From NCBI GenBank assembly GCA_029962745.1, contig CM057151.1, forward strand, positions 34,614,818-34,678,817: a stretch of 64,000 nt of DNA, given 5' to 3'. Both the position numbers and the translations under genes were made by a program. Source of the stretch: Echinometra lucunter. Lineage: Eukaryota; Echinodermata; Echinoidea; Camarodonta; Echinometridae. The notes below the pieces were generated by a model. The model was not told the DNA's origin and ran no database searches. It saw only the letters and a program-made list of their open reading frames with translations. Below are positions 22,215 through 31,873 of the stretch, in pieces; within the stretch, counting starts at the first letter, position 1; every line of letters starts with the position of its first letter.

Positions 22215-25200
22215 GGAAACAAAACACTATCTGAATCTGAATCTGAATGGTTTGGTCAGCAAAATGTCTCTTCCCGACACATCCACGCTAACTTGATGAA
22301 ATGAGAAGCGCACTGCGTGTGGAAAGACTTATTGCAATTGCTTTAGTTTCGATTTGAATGTTTCCAAGGAAGGGCTATTAACAATGGATGAAGGAAGGTT
22401 GTTCCAGTCCCTTACAGTAGTTACAAAGAATGAGTCTTGAAAAACCCTGGCCCTATGGCGGAGCTGGTGGAATTTCTGGTTGTTCCCCCTTGTAGCTCTT
22501 GTATTTCGTTGGACGAAATCATTTAATTGAACATTGACCAATCCATTATTCATCTTATACAGCATGCAGAGCCTTTGGTTCCTTCTTCTTGTCTGAAGGG
22601 ATTCCCAACCAAGATCGTTAAGGGCTTTAGTGACAGAGCCCTCTTCCCTACGATAGTTGCCGGTACAAAATCTGGCGGCCTGTCGTTGAACTCTTTCCAG
22701 TGACTGTATGTTTGTCCTGGTGGATGGATCCCAGGCTGCTGCTGCGTACTCGAGCAGTGGTCTCACCAGCATCAGGTAAGCCGTAGTTTTGATTTTCCTA
22801 TCACAACTCCACAGATTCCTCCGAACAACGTTCAGGGTCCTCTGGGCTTTGGAAACGACTTCCTGAGTATGTGTATTCCAGCTCAGTGTATTAGAGATGT
22901 GCACACCTAGGTATGGATGGGATGTCACACAGTCCAATTCTCGACCACAAAACTTATAAGGATGTTTAGGTGGGTTCCTTTTCCCAATAGTCATCGTATA
23001 GCACTTGTTGGGATTAAAGTTCATCATCCAGGTATCTTGCCAGAGTTCGAGTGACTGGAGATCTTGTTGTAGTGTATCGATGTCATGCTCTGCTGTCACC
23101 GGTGTGTACAGAATACAATCGTCTGCAAACAACCTAGACTTGGAAGTGATGTTACTCGGCAAGTCATTTATGTACAGCAGAAACCACAATGGCCCGGTCA
23201 CTGTTCCCTGCGGTACTCCGGATGTTACTAAAGCAGGGGCCGAGGATTGTCCGTTGATGACTACTTGTTGAGTTCGATTCCTCAAAAAGTCTTCCACCCA
23301 CGTAGTGATCTCCCCCCCAAGACCATAATATTGAAGTTTTGTAATAAGACGACGGTGGGGGACTTTGTCGAAAGCCTTCGAGAAATCCAACAAGGCCACG
23401 TCCACAAGGTTGTTATCATTCAACTCCTTACTGATATCATGAATTGTTAAAATGAGTTGAGTTTCTGTCGATCTTTTTGCTCGAAAACCATGTTGGCAGT
23501 CCGTGAGGATACTCTGGCTCTCCAAGTGTTTCATGACATGGCTATGGAGAATATGTTCCATAACCTTGCAAACCACAGATGTCAATGAGACTGGCCGGTA
23601 GTTAGCAGGAGAGCTTCTGTTCCCTTTCTTAAAGATAGGTGCTATATTGGCTTCCTTCCACCCCTTAGGTACTGATCCCATGTTTATTGAAGACTGAAAC
23701 AGATCCTGTAAAGGAGCAGCCAATTGCACTGCCCCAATCTTCAGGAACCAGGGTGGAATGCCATCAGGCCCAGGTGCTTTGTTTGTATTCAGATTCCTTA
23801 AGTGCTTTTCAACCCCTCCTTTGGTGATGATAAGGTGACCAATTCTCCTATAGGGGCTGGTACCCAGAGAAGGAATGTCACTATTAAGTTCCGTGGTGAA
23901 AACACTCTTAAACTGATCATTCAGTAAATTGGCTTTATCCACATCGTTACTGAATAAGTGGCCACCACTTTCCAAGTCGGAAATGCTAAGGCTTTCCCTA
24001 GTGAAACGTTTGATATAAGTCCAAAAACTTTTCGGAGACTCTAGTAAGGCGTTACCCAGGAAGTCCTTGATGTAAGAAGACCTAGCTTGCTTGATAAGCT
24101 TGTGTGTGCCCTTCCTACACTGTCTGAAGACTTCCCAATCATCAGGTCTCCCGGATTTCATAGCTTTATTGTACAACCTCTGTTTCTTCTTCACCGTACG
24201 TCTTAAGGAACGGTTGAACCATGGTAGGTTGAATCTACTTGAGGTATATTTATGAGGTACATGTCTCTCCATGGTTTCCTTAATAGCAGATTTGATTGTT
24301 TCCCATTTCTCATTAACCCCTTTCCCCATCATTGATTGAAAGTATCGCTCAGAAAAGTTGTGTAGATCATTCCTAATAGCATCAACGTCTGCTCTGTCCC
24401 TGAGGTAAACTTTCCTCTTGATTGGCCGCTTTCTAACAGGAGCAATACGTAAGTCGACTACCACTGAGTTGTGATCTGCAATGCCCTCAGTGACAGTCAG
24501 TTTCTCAACTATTTCAGGATTATTAGTGAAGACTAAATCTAGGATATTTTCAGTCTCGCCTTGCCTCCTAGTGGGTTTGTTGACATGTTGATATAAACCC
24601 ATGTCCCCGACCAAAGACAAAAGTTTGTCTGCAGCTCTACTGCTACCGCCCCTACCAGGTATGGTGGAGCAATTATCCCATGAGATGTTAGGCAGGTTAA
24701 AGTCCCCTGTGAGAACTAACGTGTGCGAACTGATTTTGTTGCCTAAGTCCAAAAAGGATTGACCGAGTTTATCGATAGATTCACCATTGACATCATTAGG
24801 CGGACGATAGAAAACTCCAACTATAAGGGGTTTACAACCCTTTACTTTAGTTTCAGTCCAAATTAATTCACAGTCTCCTATATCCTTACAGCGGGTAGTT
24901 ACAAGGTCCCCTTTCACTACTTGGAAGACTCCGCCACCTAACGTGGTTGATTCACGGTCCTTCCGAAAGATGGTGTGGTTGACAGGGAAAACTTCCCCAT
25001 TTCCTACACTGACATCTAACCACGACTCTGTACCACAAACAAAGTCTGGTTTGTGACTGTCGATAAGAACTGCCATATCGCCTACTTTGGAACGTAATCC
25101 ACGGCAGTTGGTTAATACAAGTCTTACATGTGTTTTCTTTATCTGATTGCTTGGCTTTTTCCTTCTCTCTTTCCTCTCACTCCCCTGAACTGGGTTTGTA

Positions 25201-25310
25201 GACTCAGTCTTGGAAACAGACGACTCGCTATCACTGTCCAAGATTTCAAACAAATTTTCAGTAGATACACCCCCCTCAGAGAACAACACTAGGAATGTTT
25301 TAGAGATTTA
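22215..25310 (-). mobile_element. CR1/L2/Jockey-group LINE, 5'-truncated with intact ORF2
   Basis: The element runs from about 25310 to a 3' tail with three ATTCAG-type hexamers at about 22228-22247. The 3' UTR after the stop is only about 80-100 bp. No ORF1 precedes ORF2; the frame is closed by a stop at 25308-25310, which suggests 5' truncation near the ORF2 start. It lies in the interval between GGACT and PDK. Target duplications were not resolved by eye. Confidence 0.9.
22329..25289 (-). CDS. LINE ORF2: AP endonuclease plus reverse transcriptase
   Basis: An uninterrupted frame of 986 codons from 25289. Residues 55-280 form an APE-type endonuclease: TNCRG around 60, TESWL with E88, YRPPN at 161, GDFNLP with D196, and the catalytic pair ADH at 271-273. 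Residues about 490-770 form the reverse transcriptase: NKAPGPDG at 503, NYRPVSL at 563, QHGFR at 599, LLDFSKAFD with D635, GVPQGTVTGP at 691, and FADD with D723/D724. The C-terminal part carries a YLGV block and a final conserved region ending LETFKSKLKQLQ. In cells such a protein nicks target DNA and copies its own RNA there. The first codon shown is GTG; the first in-frame ATG is at about residue 72, so the natural start is missing or lies in the lost 5' part. No frameshift or stop is present. Confidence 0.93.
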   Translation of the reverse strand: MLFSEGGVSTENLFEILDSDSESSVSKTESTNPVQGSERKERRKKPSNQIKKTHVRLVLTNCRGLRSKVGDMAVLIDSHKPDFVCGTESWLDVSVGNGEVFPVNHTIFRKDRESTTLGGGVFQVVKGDLVTTRCKDIGDCELIWTETKVKGCKPLIVGVFYRPPNDVNGESIDKLGQSFLDLGNKISSHTLVLTGDFNLPNISWDNCSTIPGRGGSSRAADKLLSLVGDMGLYQHVNKPTRRQGETENILDLVFTNNPEIVEKLTVTEGIADHNSVVVDLRIAPVRKRPIKRKVYLRDRADVDAIRNDLHNFSERYFQSMMGKGVNEKWETIKSAIKETMERHVPHKYTSSRFNLPWFNRSLRRTVKKKQRLYNKAMKSGRPDDWEVFRQCRKGTHKLIKQARSSYIKDFLGNALLESPKSFWTYIKRFTRESLSISDLESGGHLFSNDVDKANLLNDQFKSVFTTELNSDIPSLGTSPYRRIGHLIITKGGVEKHLRNLNTNKAPGPDGIPPWFLKIGAVQLAAPLQDLFQSSINMGSVPKGWKEANIAPIFKKGNRSSPANYRPVSLTSVVCKVMEHILHSHVMKHLESQSILTDCQHGFRAKRSTETQLILTIHDISKELNDNNLVDVALLDFSKAFDKVPHRRLITKLQYYGLGGEITTWVEDFLRNRTQQVVINGQSSAPALVTSGVPQGTVTGPLWFLLYINDLPSNITSKSRLFADDCILYTPVTAEHDIDTLQQDLQSLELWQDTWMMNFNPNKCYTMTIGKRNPPKHPYKFCGRELDCVTSHPYLGVHISNTLSWNTHTQEVVSKAQRTLNVVRRNLWSCDRKIKTTAYLMLVRPLLEYAAAAWDPSTRTNIQSLERVQRQAARFCTGNYRREEGSVTKALNDLGWESLQTRRRNQRLCMLYKMNNGLVNVQLNDFVQRNTRATRGNNQKFHQLRHRARVFQDSFFVTTVRDWNNLPSSIVNSPSLETFKSKLKQLQ

Positions 25311-26701
25311 AATGATTAAATCTATACCTTTTGTTAGTTGAAGTCAAATACTTTCACGGATATTTGTTGTTAGATAATTATGATATCTTATATATGGTAG
25401 ATTTGTTGGAATTGGGAAAACAATGATATTAAGACTGAACTAGGAAAGTTTCATCAATTCCCTCTTATTTACTTTCAGTTAAAATTCTACCTTTGACAGC
25501 GAAAAGGTTAAAGGGCATGATTGATTATTCCTTATGTCTTGAATGAATGTTTTGGGAAAGAATGATGATACATGCACAGAAATGCTTTCTTTACCAAGAT
25601 ATGTTTATCTTTTATTGTTTATTTACAGGAATCTCACACAGTTGTTGAATAACTTACACTACAAATGCTATTAGACATCATCTAATAAATGGGAGCATAC
25701 AGTTCGCAGACGTCTCCCTTTGTCATGTTTGTAGTTCATTGCAACAACGTGTCAGAACTTACGATCTCGTGACAATAATAATATAATAGCAAGCTGAACT
25801 TACATGACTTACTTTGCCGACATCGGCAAAACAAAGATAAATTTTCTCCAGCTGCAGTGACTTGCTGTCAATAACAGATCATATCTACTACTCAGTTCTC
25901 AGTGCAGTTACTGGTTAGACGACCAAGCTTTTCATGATGGAGAATATGCATAGTCTATCTAGTCCGTCTTTGGCTAGCTAAACAGTGTTAACATGCTGCA
26001 TTATAATTCGATTTCGAAGCTAGCTAGCCCCGCCCCCAGGCCATCCGTTTGATGTGCATGTTGTTAGCCTTAGCTTTGGGCAAGGCCTCGCGCGCCCGGG
26101 GCTCGCGCGCTGCTTGAAAGGGTTTGAAAAATAGACTAAACAGTGTGAATTTATGGCAGTAATCAGTGGACCGCTCCTGGACCGCTCCGACGAACTGTGG
26201 ACGAACCATAGAGTTATATAAACCTAACCGAACCCACAGAAATAGCTATTTCTGTGGACGAACCTCCAGCCACGGATCACAGTTGTCGTACGATTAGTCT
26301 ATGTATTCAGGCGCGTTTAGGGAAATAACAGCACCAAGTGCCTTGGCTAAAGGCTATGTAGACTTTCAAGCAAGAGCCAACGCTAAGCGCTATCGCTAGC
26401 TCGCTGAGCTTTGTTGCGAGCGAAGTTTTCAATAGCGCCATCCTAGAAAGTAGAAAGTAGAAAGATTGGCTTCTAAAAAATCCACAGTAAAGAACTTATT
26501 ATTATTATTATTATTATTATTAACAGCCCTCCCCAAACTTTCAAATTATTACCAATAACTTGTAAATACTGTAATATATATAATTGAAAAAGATTAATAA
26601 AACACATCAATTAAAAGTTAAAAAAAAACAACTGATACTAGGTGGTTTTTTTTTAAGGATAGTTTTGATCAACTGATCAACTGACCAACTGTAGAGTTGC
26701 A
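25311..26701. other. Intergenic DNA with a GC-rich patch
   Basis: It holds no recognised gene. A CpG- and GC-rich patch at about 26027-26115 stands out from the AT-rich surroundings. Next come an ACAGAAATAGCTATTTCTGT palindrome near 26237-26256 and a TTATTA run at about 26497-26521. The patch could mark an unannotated promoter, but no exon is visible next to it. Confidence 0.35.
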
Positions 26702-28235
26702 CAGTGGCGGCACCAAGGGGGGGGGGGGGCATGGGGGGCATTTGCCCCCCCCCCACTCAGAAGCTTTGCCCCCCCCCCCCCCACTCAGAAGCTTTGCCCC
26801 CCCCCCAGTTGCCCCCCCCCCCAGAAATTTTGAGGACTGAAAAGAAAAATTATACTGTAATTTGTAAATAAGTAGATGTTGTCATAAACATTATATTCAA
26901 GCTGTGAAGTGCTCTAAAATACCATTTTCCGCTCTTCAAAACTTCGATTGAAAACAAAAAAGTGGTTATTTTTGGCTTGCTCGCTTTGCTCGCTCGTCAT
27001 ATTTTTAAATTTCTTTTCTAAAATGCAATTAAAACCAAGAAAAGCAGCCATTTTGGGCTCGCTCGCTTCGCTCACTTGTAATCATATCAATTTGTTGTGT
27101 ACAAAAAACGCTCCTCTTATAAGGCATAGAAATGGGACGTTTAACGCACAGTCACTAATACGCGCCGCTGTCTTCGCATCGTGCAGGCAGTCTACGTGTA
27201 TAGTGGCGGGCTGCTACATTGCGGTGCAGGGGTGTTCAACTTACATATCGTGAGCGCACTCAGCTGCGTGTTTTCACTTCTTCTCCTTTCTCTCCTTTTC
27301 TTGTCATTTTTCCTCGCATTACTTGTTTTCATAAATTTCCCTCTCACTTTCCTTGTTTTCTCACTCCCTTCAGTTTTGTAACTCTTCTTGATGACTTGCA
27401 TTCATTGGCTTGTGCTTTTTTTTTTTTCATCTTTTACTCTCACCTCCTTGCCAAAATTCTTCACGCGCTGCGTTGCCTAGCTATGCGTGTGTACTGTGTA
27501 CTATACTGTGTACACACAATGCCATCGGCTGAACCCGCCAAACTATAGTGACCAATTGCAAAAGCTTTTGCAAATGTGAAAAGTGACAGAGGTTTTTTTT
27601 ATCCAATCAAAATCATTCTTAGGTATTCGCAATCTACAGCATTTTCTGCAAAATGTCTTTTTTTGATAGGGTCTATTGTGACGTATATATTTTTTTACAA
27701 CAATGTGAAGTCGCACCAAACGTTTCGTTTCCCGCACTTGCCCATTGGCTCATGTACAAATGGATTTCCAAAATCATCAAGAAAGGTTCCAAAAACCTCA
27801 AAAGTGACAGAACTTAATTTGACTAAAATTAAATGAAAATCATATCATGTTCAAGGTGAGAATCTGCTCTATTCTATTCTGTTTTGATAGATCACCTTGT
27901 TGACGCGTTTGGGAGATATCTTAGCAAATCCCTCAAAAACGGCGTATTTTCTATTATTCTCCATAGGGAAATAATTTAACACGCTACGCGCTGTAAAAAA
28001 GGAGCGCAAACAAATTGATATGATTTCAGAATATTTATTCGAAAATGCGATTAAAAACCAAAAAAGCCATTTTTTTTGTTCGCTCGCTTCGCTCGCTCAC
28101 AAAATTGATATTAAAATGTGTGTAAGAGGACGCAAAAAAAAAAATTGACTGCCCGGCCCTGCCCCCCCACCATTTTCTTTTGCCCTCCATTTGCCCCCCG
28201 ACTTTAATAATCCTGGTGCCGCCACTGGAGTTGCA
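26694..28235. mobile_element. hAT-family non-autonomous transposon with perfect 8-bp target duplication
   Basis: The element proper is 26702-28227 (1526 bp). It starts CAGTGGCGGCACCA and ends with the exact complement TGGTGCCGCCACTG. The 8-bp sequence GAGTTGCA directly flanks both sides (26694-26701 and 28228-28235), as expected for hAT insertion. Subterminal blocks rich in GCTCGCTTCGCTC occur near both ends (about 26980-27000, 27058-27075, 28080-28100). A C-rich tandem with CACTCAGAAGCTTTGCC sits at the left. No intact hAT dimerisation domain or transposase was recognised; open frames inside are short. Confidence 0.9.
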
Positions 28236-28739
28236 TGATGTCATATTTGGACTTTTTTTTATAATTGTGTGTTTATTGAAGGATCAACAACTAATCATCA
28301 TATTTACAAATAATCAGAGTAATTGTGAGCAAAACAAAACAAATTTAGCTGTTGTAATATTAGTAGTTCTTTACACAAATAATTAGGCCGAAAATGGACA
28401 AAGCTAGAAAATAAATGAATAGGCATTTTAATGAAAACTCATTGCAAACTGCACTAATGAAACATAAATTGACAACAAGAGTAACAGTAGTAGTCAAATA
28501 CCGGGTCAAATATGCAATCGAAATGATTCTTGTGTAATTATAACGCGCTATAAGAAAAGGAACATTCATTCAATATCAATTTGATTGTACTTTTGTATTT
28601 TGTACTTTGTTCCATGTGATGTAATTTAATTTCAAAATTCAAATTCAAAATGAAGATTGTATGATTTTCTATATATGTACTGATTGAATACAAACAAAAT
28701 TTCAGAGCCTAAATCATTTTTTCTACAGACGTACCACAC
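28236..28739. other. Unassigned intergenic DNA
   Basis: AT-rich; no gene or clear repeat boundary recognised. Confidence 0.3.
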
Positions 28740-29440
28740 CCCTGATAGCAGACTGACATCTTTAAGACGTCATAAACTGGTCAAAAACTGGTCCACACGT
28801 CGTACGTCGTAGAGACGACTATTTTACGAAGTCAATATGACGTCTTTAATAATGCGCTTATGACTAAAATTTTCTCAAGTTTTGTTTGAACATAATAAGA
28901 CGTGTATTTTATGTCAATCATTTTACCACTTTTTAATGTCTTTTACAAGATCACAACATGACGTGTTTTTAACGTCAATTTTACGTCGTGGTCGCTATCG
29001 ATCATGATACATTAATATACATGAATGACTAGATAAAGAACTAAACTTTGTGGAAATAGAAAGATAACATTTGATTTTTTAGATTTTATGCAATGATTGC
29101 TCTATTAATGCAATGAAAACAGTACTTCCATCGATTATTATGTTGTACACAATTCATTCCATGTCATGGGCAGGTTATTCAGAAATACATAATAAACTTG
29201 TAATTTGAAACTGTTTTTTACAAGAACTACACTACAGTCCAGCAATGTCAATGCAGTACATCGTATAGGTATAGGATGTAGGATGTTAGTGTAGGTTTAA
29301 TATATACATCGATCGGTTATAGGCCAGAACATTAACAAAGAGAGAACAACATAATAATGTATATATATTTTAGAATGTTTTAAAACCAGATATAACGTCT
29401 TTAAGACGTCTTTAATACGTCTTTATGACAATCTTCTGTT
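28740..29440. repeat. GACGTCTTTAA-rich dispersed element
   Basis: The left end has CATCTTTAAGACGTCATAAACTGGTC and the right end has ACGTCTTTAAGACGTCTTTA plus ATACGTCTTTATGAC, each quoted in part. Palindromic GACGTC words are repeated throughout (TGACGTCTTTAATAATG, TGACGTGTTTTTAACGTC). The arrangement suggests an element whose two ends share inverted GACGTC/TTTAA blocks. No coding sequence is present. Confidence 0.5.
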
Positions 29441-29790
29441 GGTAATATATAGTGATCACTTCCATTGGAGAGTGGACAGCATCCGCGAGAATCGTCCTTA
29501 AAAAGCACCCTAAACGAGGATTCAAGGGCAGGCCGCTAGGACATTAAACACGGATTTTGTGCAGATGTCCCTATGATTTGCACAACCTAACAGGGATTTC
29601 ATTAATTGTTGGGATATTCATACATAAATGAGGATATTCCCATTTTCATACCTTGAGAGTGATAGTGCGTTCCATTGAAAGTTTGGAGCCGTTTTTATCT
29701 CGAGATAATTCACTCTCTCATTATGTTTTACACAGGCGTTATAGGATTTTCCGCTCACGGGTCTTACTTATTGATAAATATGGATGCTTC
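29441..29790. other. Unassigned intergenic DNA
   Basis: No gene recognised. The right part may be the 3' UTR of the degraded LINE that follows. Confidence 0.3.
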
Positions 29791-29794
29791 TGAA

Positions 29795-30875
29795 CTCAGG
29801 CTCAAGCATCTATATTCATCTCCAAATTCTGACGCCTTTTTAGGTTGGCAGGATCATTACCAGGTAGGTCGGCATCCAAGTGAAACTTTACTGGTTCATT
29901 TCTCCAGAATCTATCAAGTCCGTTTTCGAAGCTGTGGACACTGGGTGCATTAACTATATCGTTACTTAGACTATTCCATGGTTTTCTCATTCTCATATAA
30001 AAAGAATTTCTACGTTTCACTGAGACTGACCTTGGGATATACAATTTTTTATTATGACCTCTGGTAGGTCTATGCACCTGAGTGTCAGGCACTACCTCTT
30101 GGTCATATCTATGAAACAATTTGTAAGTTTCAATCATATCCCCTCGTGCACGGCGATATGTCAATGTCAGGAGTTTAAGCCGAGACAATCTTTGCTCGTA
30201 TGGAAGATTTCTTACCTCAGGTACCAGTTTAGTGGCCCTTCTTTGTACATTTTCTAATGTATGAATATGCTTCTTTAAGTGAGGACTCCATACAGCATGT
30301 GCATACTCCAAATGAGGTCTAATCAGAGCTTTATACAGGAGTAAAAAAGTTCTCCTTATGTAGATATACAAATCTTCTTATCAGATTCATCAACCTATAT
30401 TGGCTTTATTGATCTTTGACTGGAAATGCTGATCAAAACTAAGTTTGGAGTCAATAATCACTCCTAAATCTTTACTAAAGTCAACATGTGAAAGACTAAT
30501 TGTGGCATCACCACATGTCATGGTGTAGTCATGGGGCTCACCATGTTGATTACCATGTTGGAAAGCACACAACATTTATCAGGATGGAACTTCAACAGCC
30601 ACTTATCTGACCATGATTATGTAGGTCATCCTGCAATAAAACAGCATCATTGACAGTTTTTACATGCTTAAAAATCTTGTATCATCAGCAAAGAGATAAA
30701 TACTGCTTGACGTAATCTGCTCTGGGAGATCATTGATATACATAACAAAAAGCAGAGGTCCGAGGACACTCCCTTGTGGGATGCCACTGGTGACATACGC
30801 CCAGTCAGAAAAAGCACCATTAACACAAACACGATGTTTCCTGCCAACAAGAAATGATCTTATCCACTCACATAA
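29795..30875 (-). pseudogene. Degraded LINE fragment (reverse transcriptase to C-terminus)
   Basis: Reading the minus strand from about 30872, an RT segment is clear: EWIRSFLVGRKHRVCVNG, then SGIPQGSVLGPLLF, YINDLP and LFADDT. After about 30660 the frame is broken by stops and shifts. It resumes at about 30530 with DATISLSHVDFSKDLGVIID. It then runs as a continuous 189-codon C-terminal frame (30371-29802) with LIRPHLEYAHAVWSPHL, NVQRRATKLV and the final RRNSFYMRMRKPWNSL block. It belongs to a different family from the LINE at 22215-25310, since it has the usual GSVLGP rather than GTVTGP. It is 5'-truncated and dead. Confidence 0.88.
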
Positions 30876-31079
30876 TTAATGCATATGGCTTGGCTATAGT
30901 TACCAAAACCCTCAACTTTGGCGCGCAATCCTGATTTATGAAGTCGCGCGCGGAGAATGACATGCATGCATGATTAATGGTCTCAGGACGTACATATGAA
31001 TATTTATGAGCTCTCGGAAAATAACGCGCAAGCGCAAGGAGCGAAAATGTTGTAGGAAAAAAAAAATTCGCGGCCGCGA

Positions 31080-31755
31080 TGACTCGTCACAGTTATTGGT
31101 TATTGGGGAATTTCCGTGACGTCATGAGGTTTGAGCGAGGTTTTGATTTGAAGAGCATATTATCCAATACTTATTCATTCAAAGCAATATAAATATTATG
31201 AAATTCATGAATTTAATTTGATATACATTTTTACTTAGTAATTTTTTTAAAGCTACATTTAAAGAAAAAATTTAAAGAAAAAATAATATTTTTGTGACAC
31301 AAGCTACTAAATTGGCCATCGCGGTATACACGTTGCGCGATTTGTATACAAAACTAATCCAAAATCAGCTGCTATTGTATACAAGTACACATACAGTACA
31401 TGGAAATCTACCGCGCGATCGACGGCTGCTTGAAATATTGGCAGCAGTGCAGTGAGCAGTGATGGTGTTTACGTGCTGATTTTGGTACGCTTTATCGTTG
31501 TTTTTCATGTATCATATAGGAAGAAATCGTTTTCAGTTTGAGATTTAAAGGGTAGTGAAGCAAAGCAGGACAAGAGAATTAAACTTCAGATGTGTAACCA
31601 GTTTTCTGCCACCAACTTACGGTAGCCTACCTACATGACGTACGTCTGACTGAGATCAGCGATAAATACGGCTAGCTCCGCCAGTTCAACGGCCATAGAC
31701 CTACTCAGGAAGGGGAGGTGATCGAGAGAAGGTACCTCGAGAGAACTAGGCCACA
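31080..31755 (+). promoter_or_regulatory. Putative PDK promoter and 5' UTR
   Basis: This is the DNA before the PDK start codon. A perfect TGACGTCA (CRE/ATF site) lies at 31117-31124, with two closely spaced ATTGG (inverted CCAAT) boxes at about 31095-31107. CpG and GCGC words are more frequent than in the surroundings (31320-31440). No TATA box was placed at a convincing distance and the transcription start is unknown. The regulatory role is inferred from motif and position only. Confidence 0.4.
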
Positions 31756-31873
31756 ATGGTGCGCTTGACTGTACGTGTACTCGCTATGGCGAAAAAGAAT
31801 ATGCAGGCACAGATGGAATATTACTCGAAGTTTTCTCCATCTCCTCTTTCTATCAAGCAGTTCATGGATTTTG
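31756..31873 (+). CDS. PDK: PDK exon 1
   Basis: It encodes residues 1-39 plus one base of G40. The ATG is in CCACAATGG, a good initiation context. The conserved [18 protein letters not shown] block at 22-39 fixes the frame. The donor is GTAAGT. The N-terminal approx. 20 residues carry Arg/Lys and no acidic residue, as in a mitochondrial presequence. Confidence 0.95.

Noticed and set aside
30668..30850. 60-codon minus-strand frame in the degraded LINE
   Set aside because: It is an out-of-frame shadow; the real reverse-transcriptase reading (SGIPQGSVLGPLLF...FADDT) is in another frame of the same strand.
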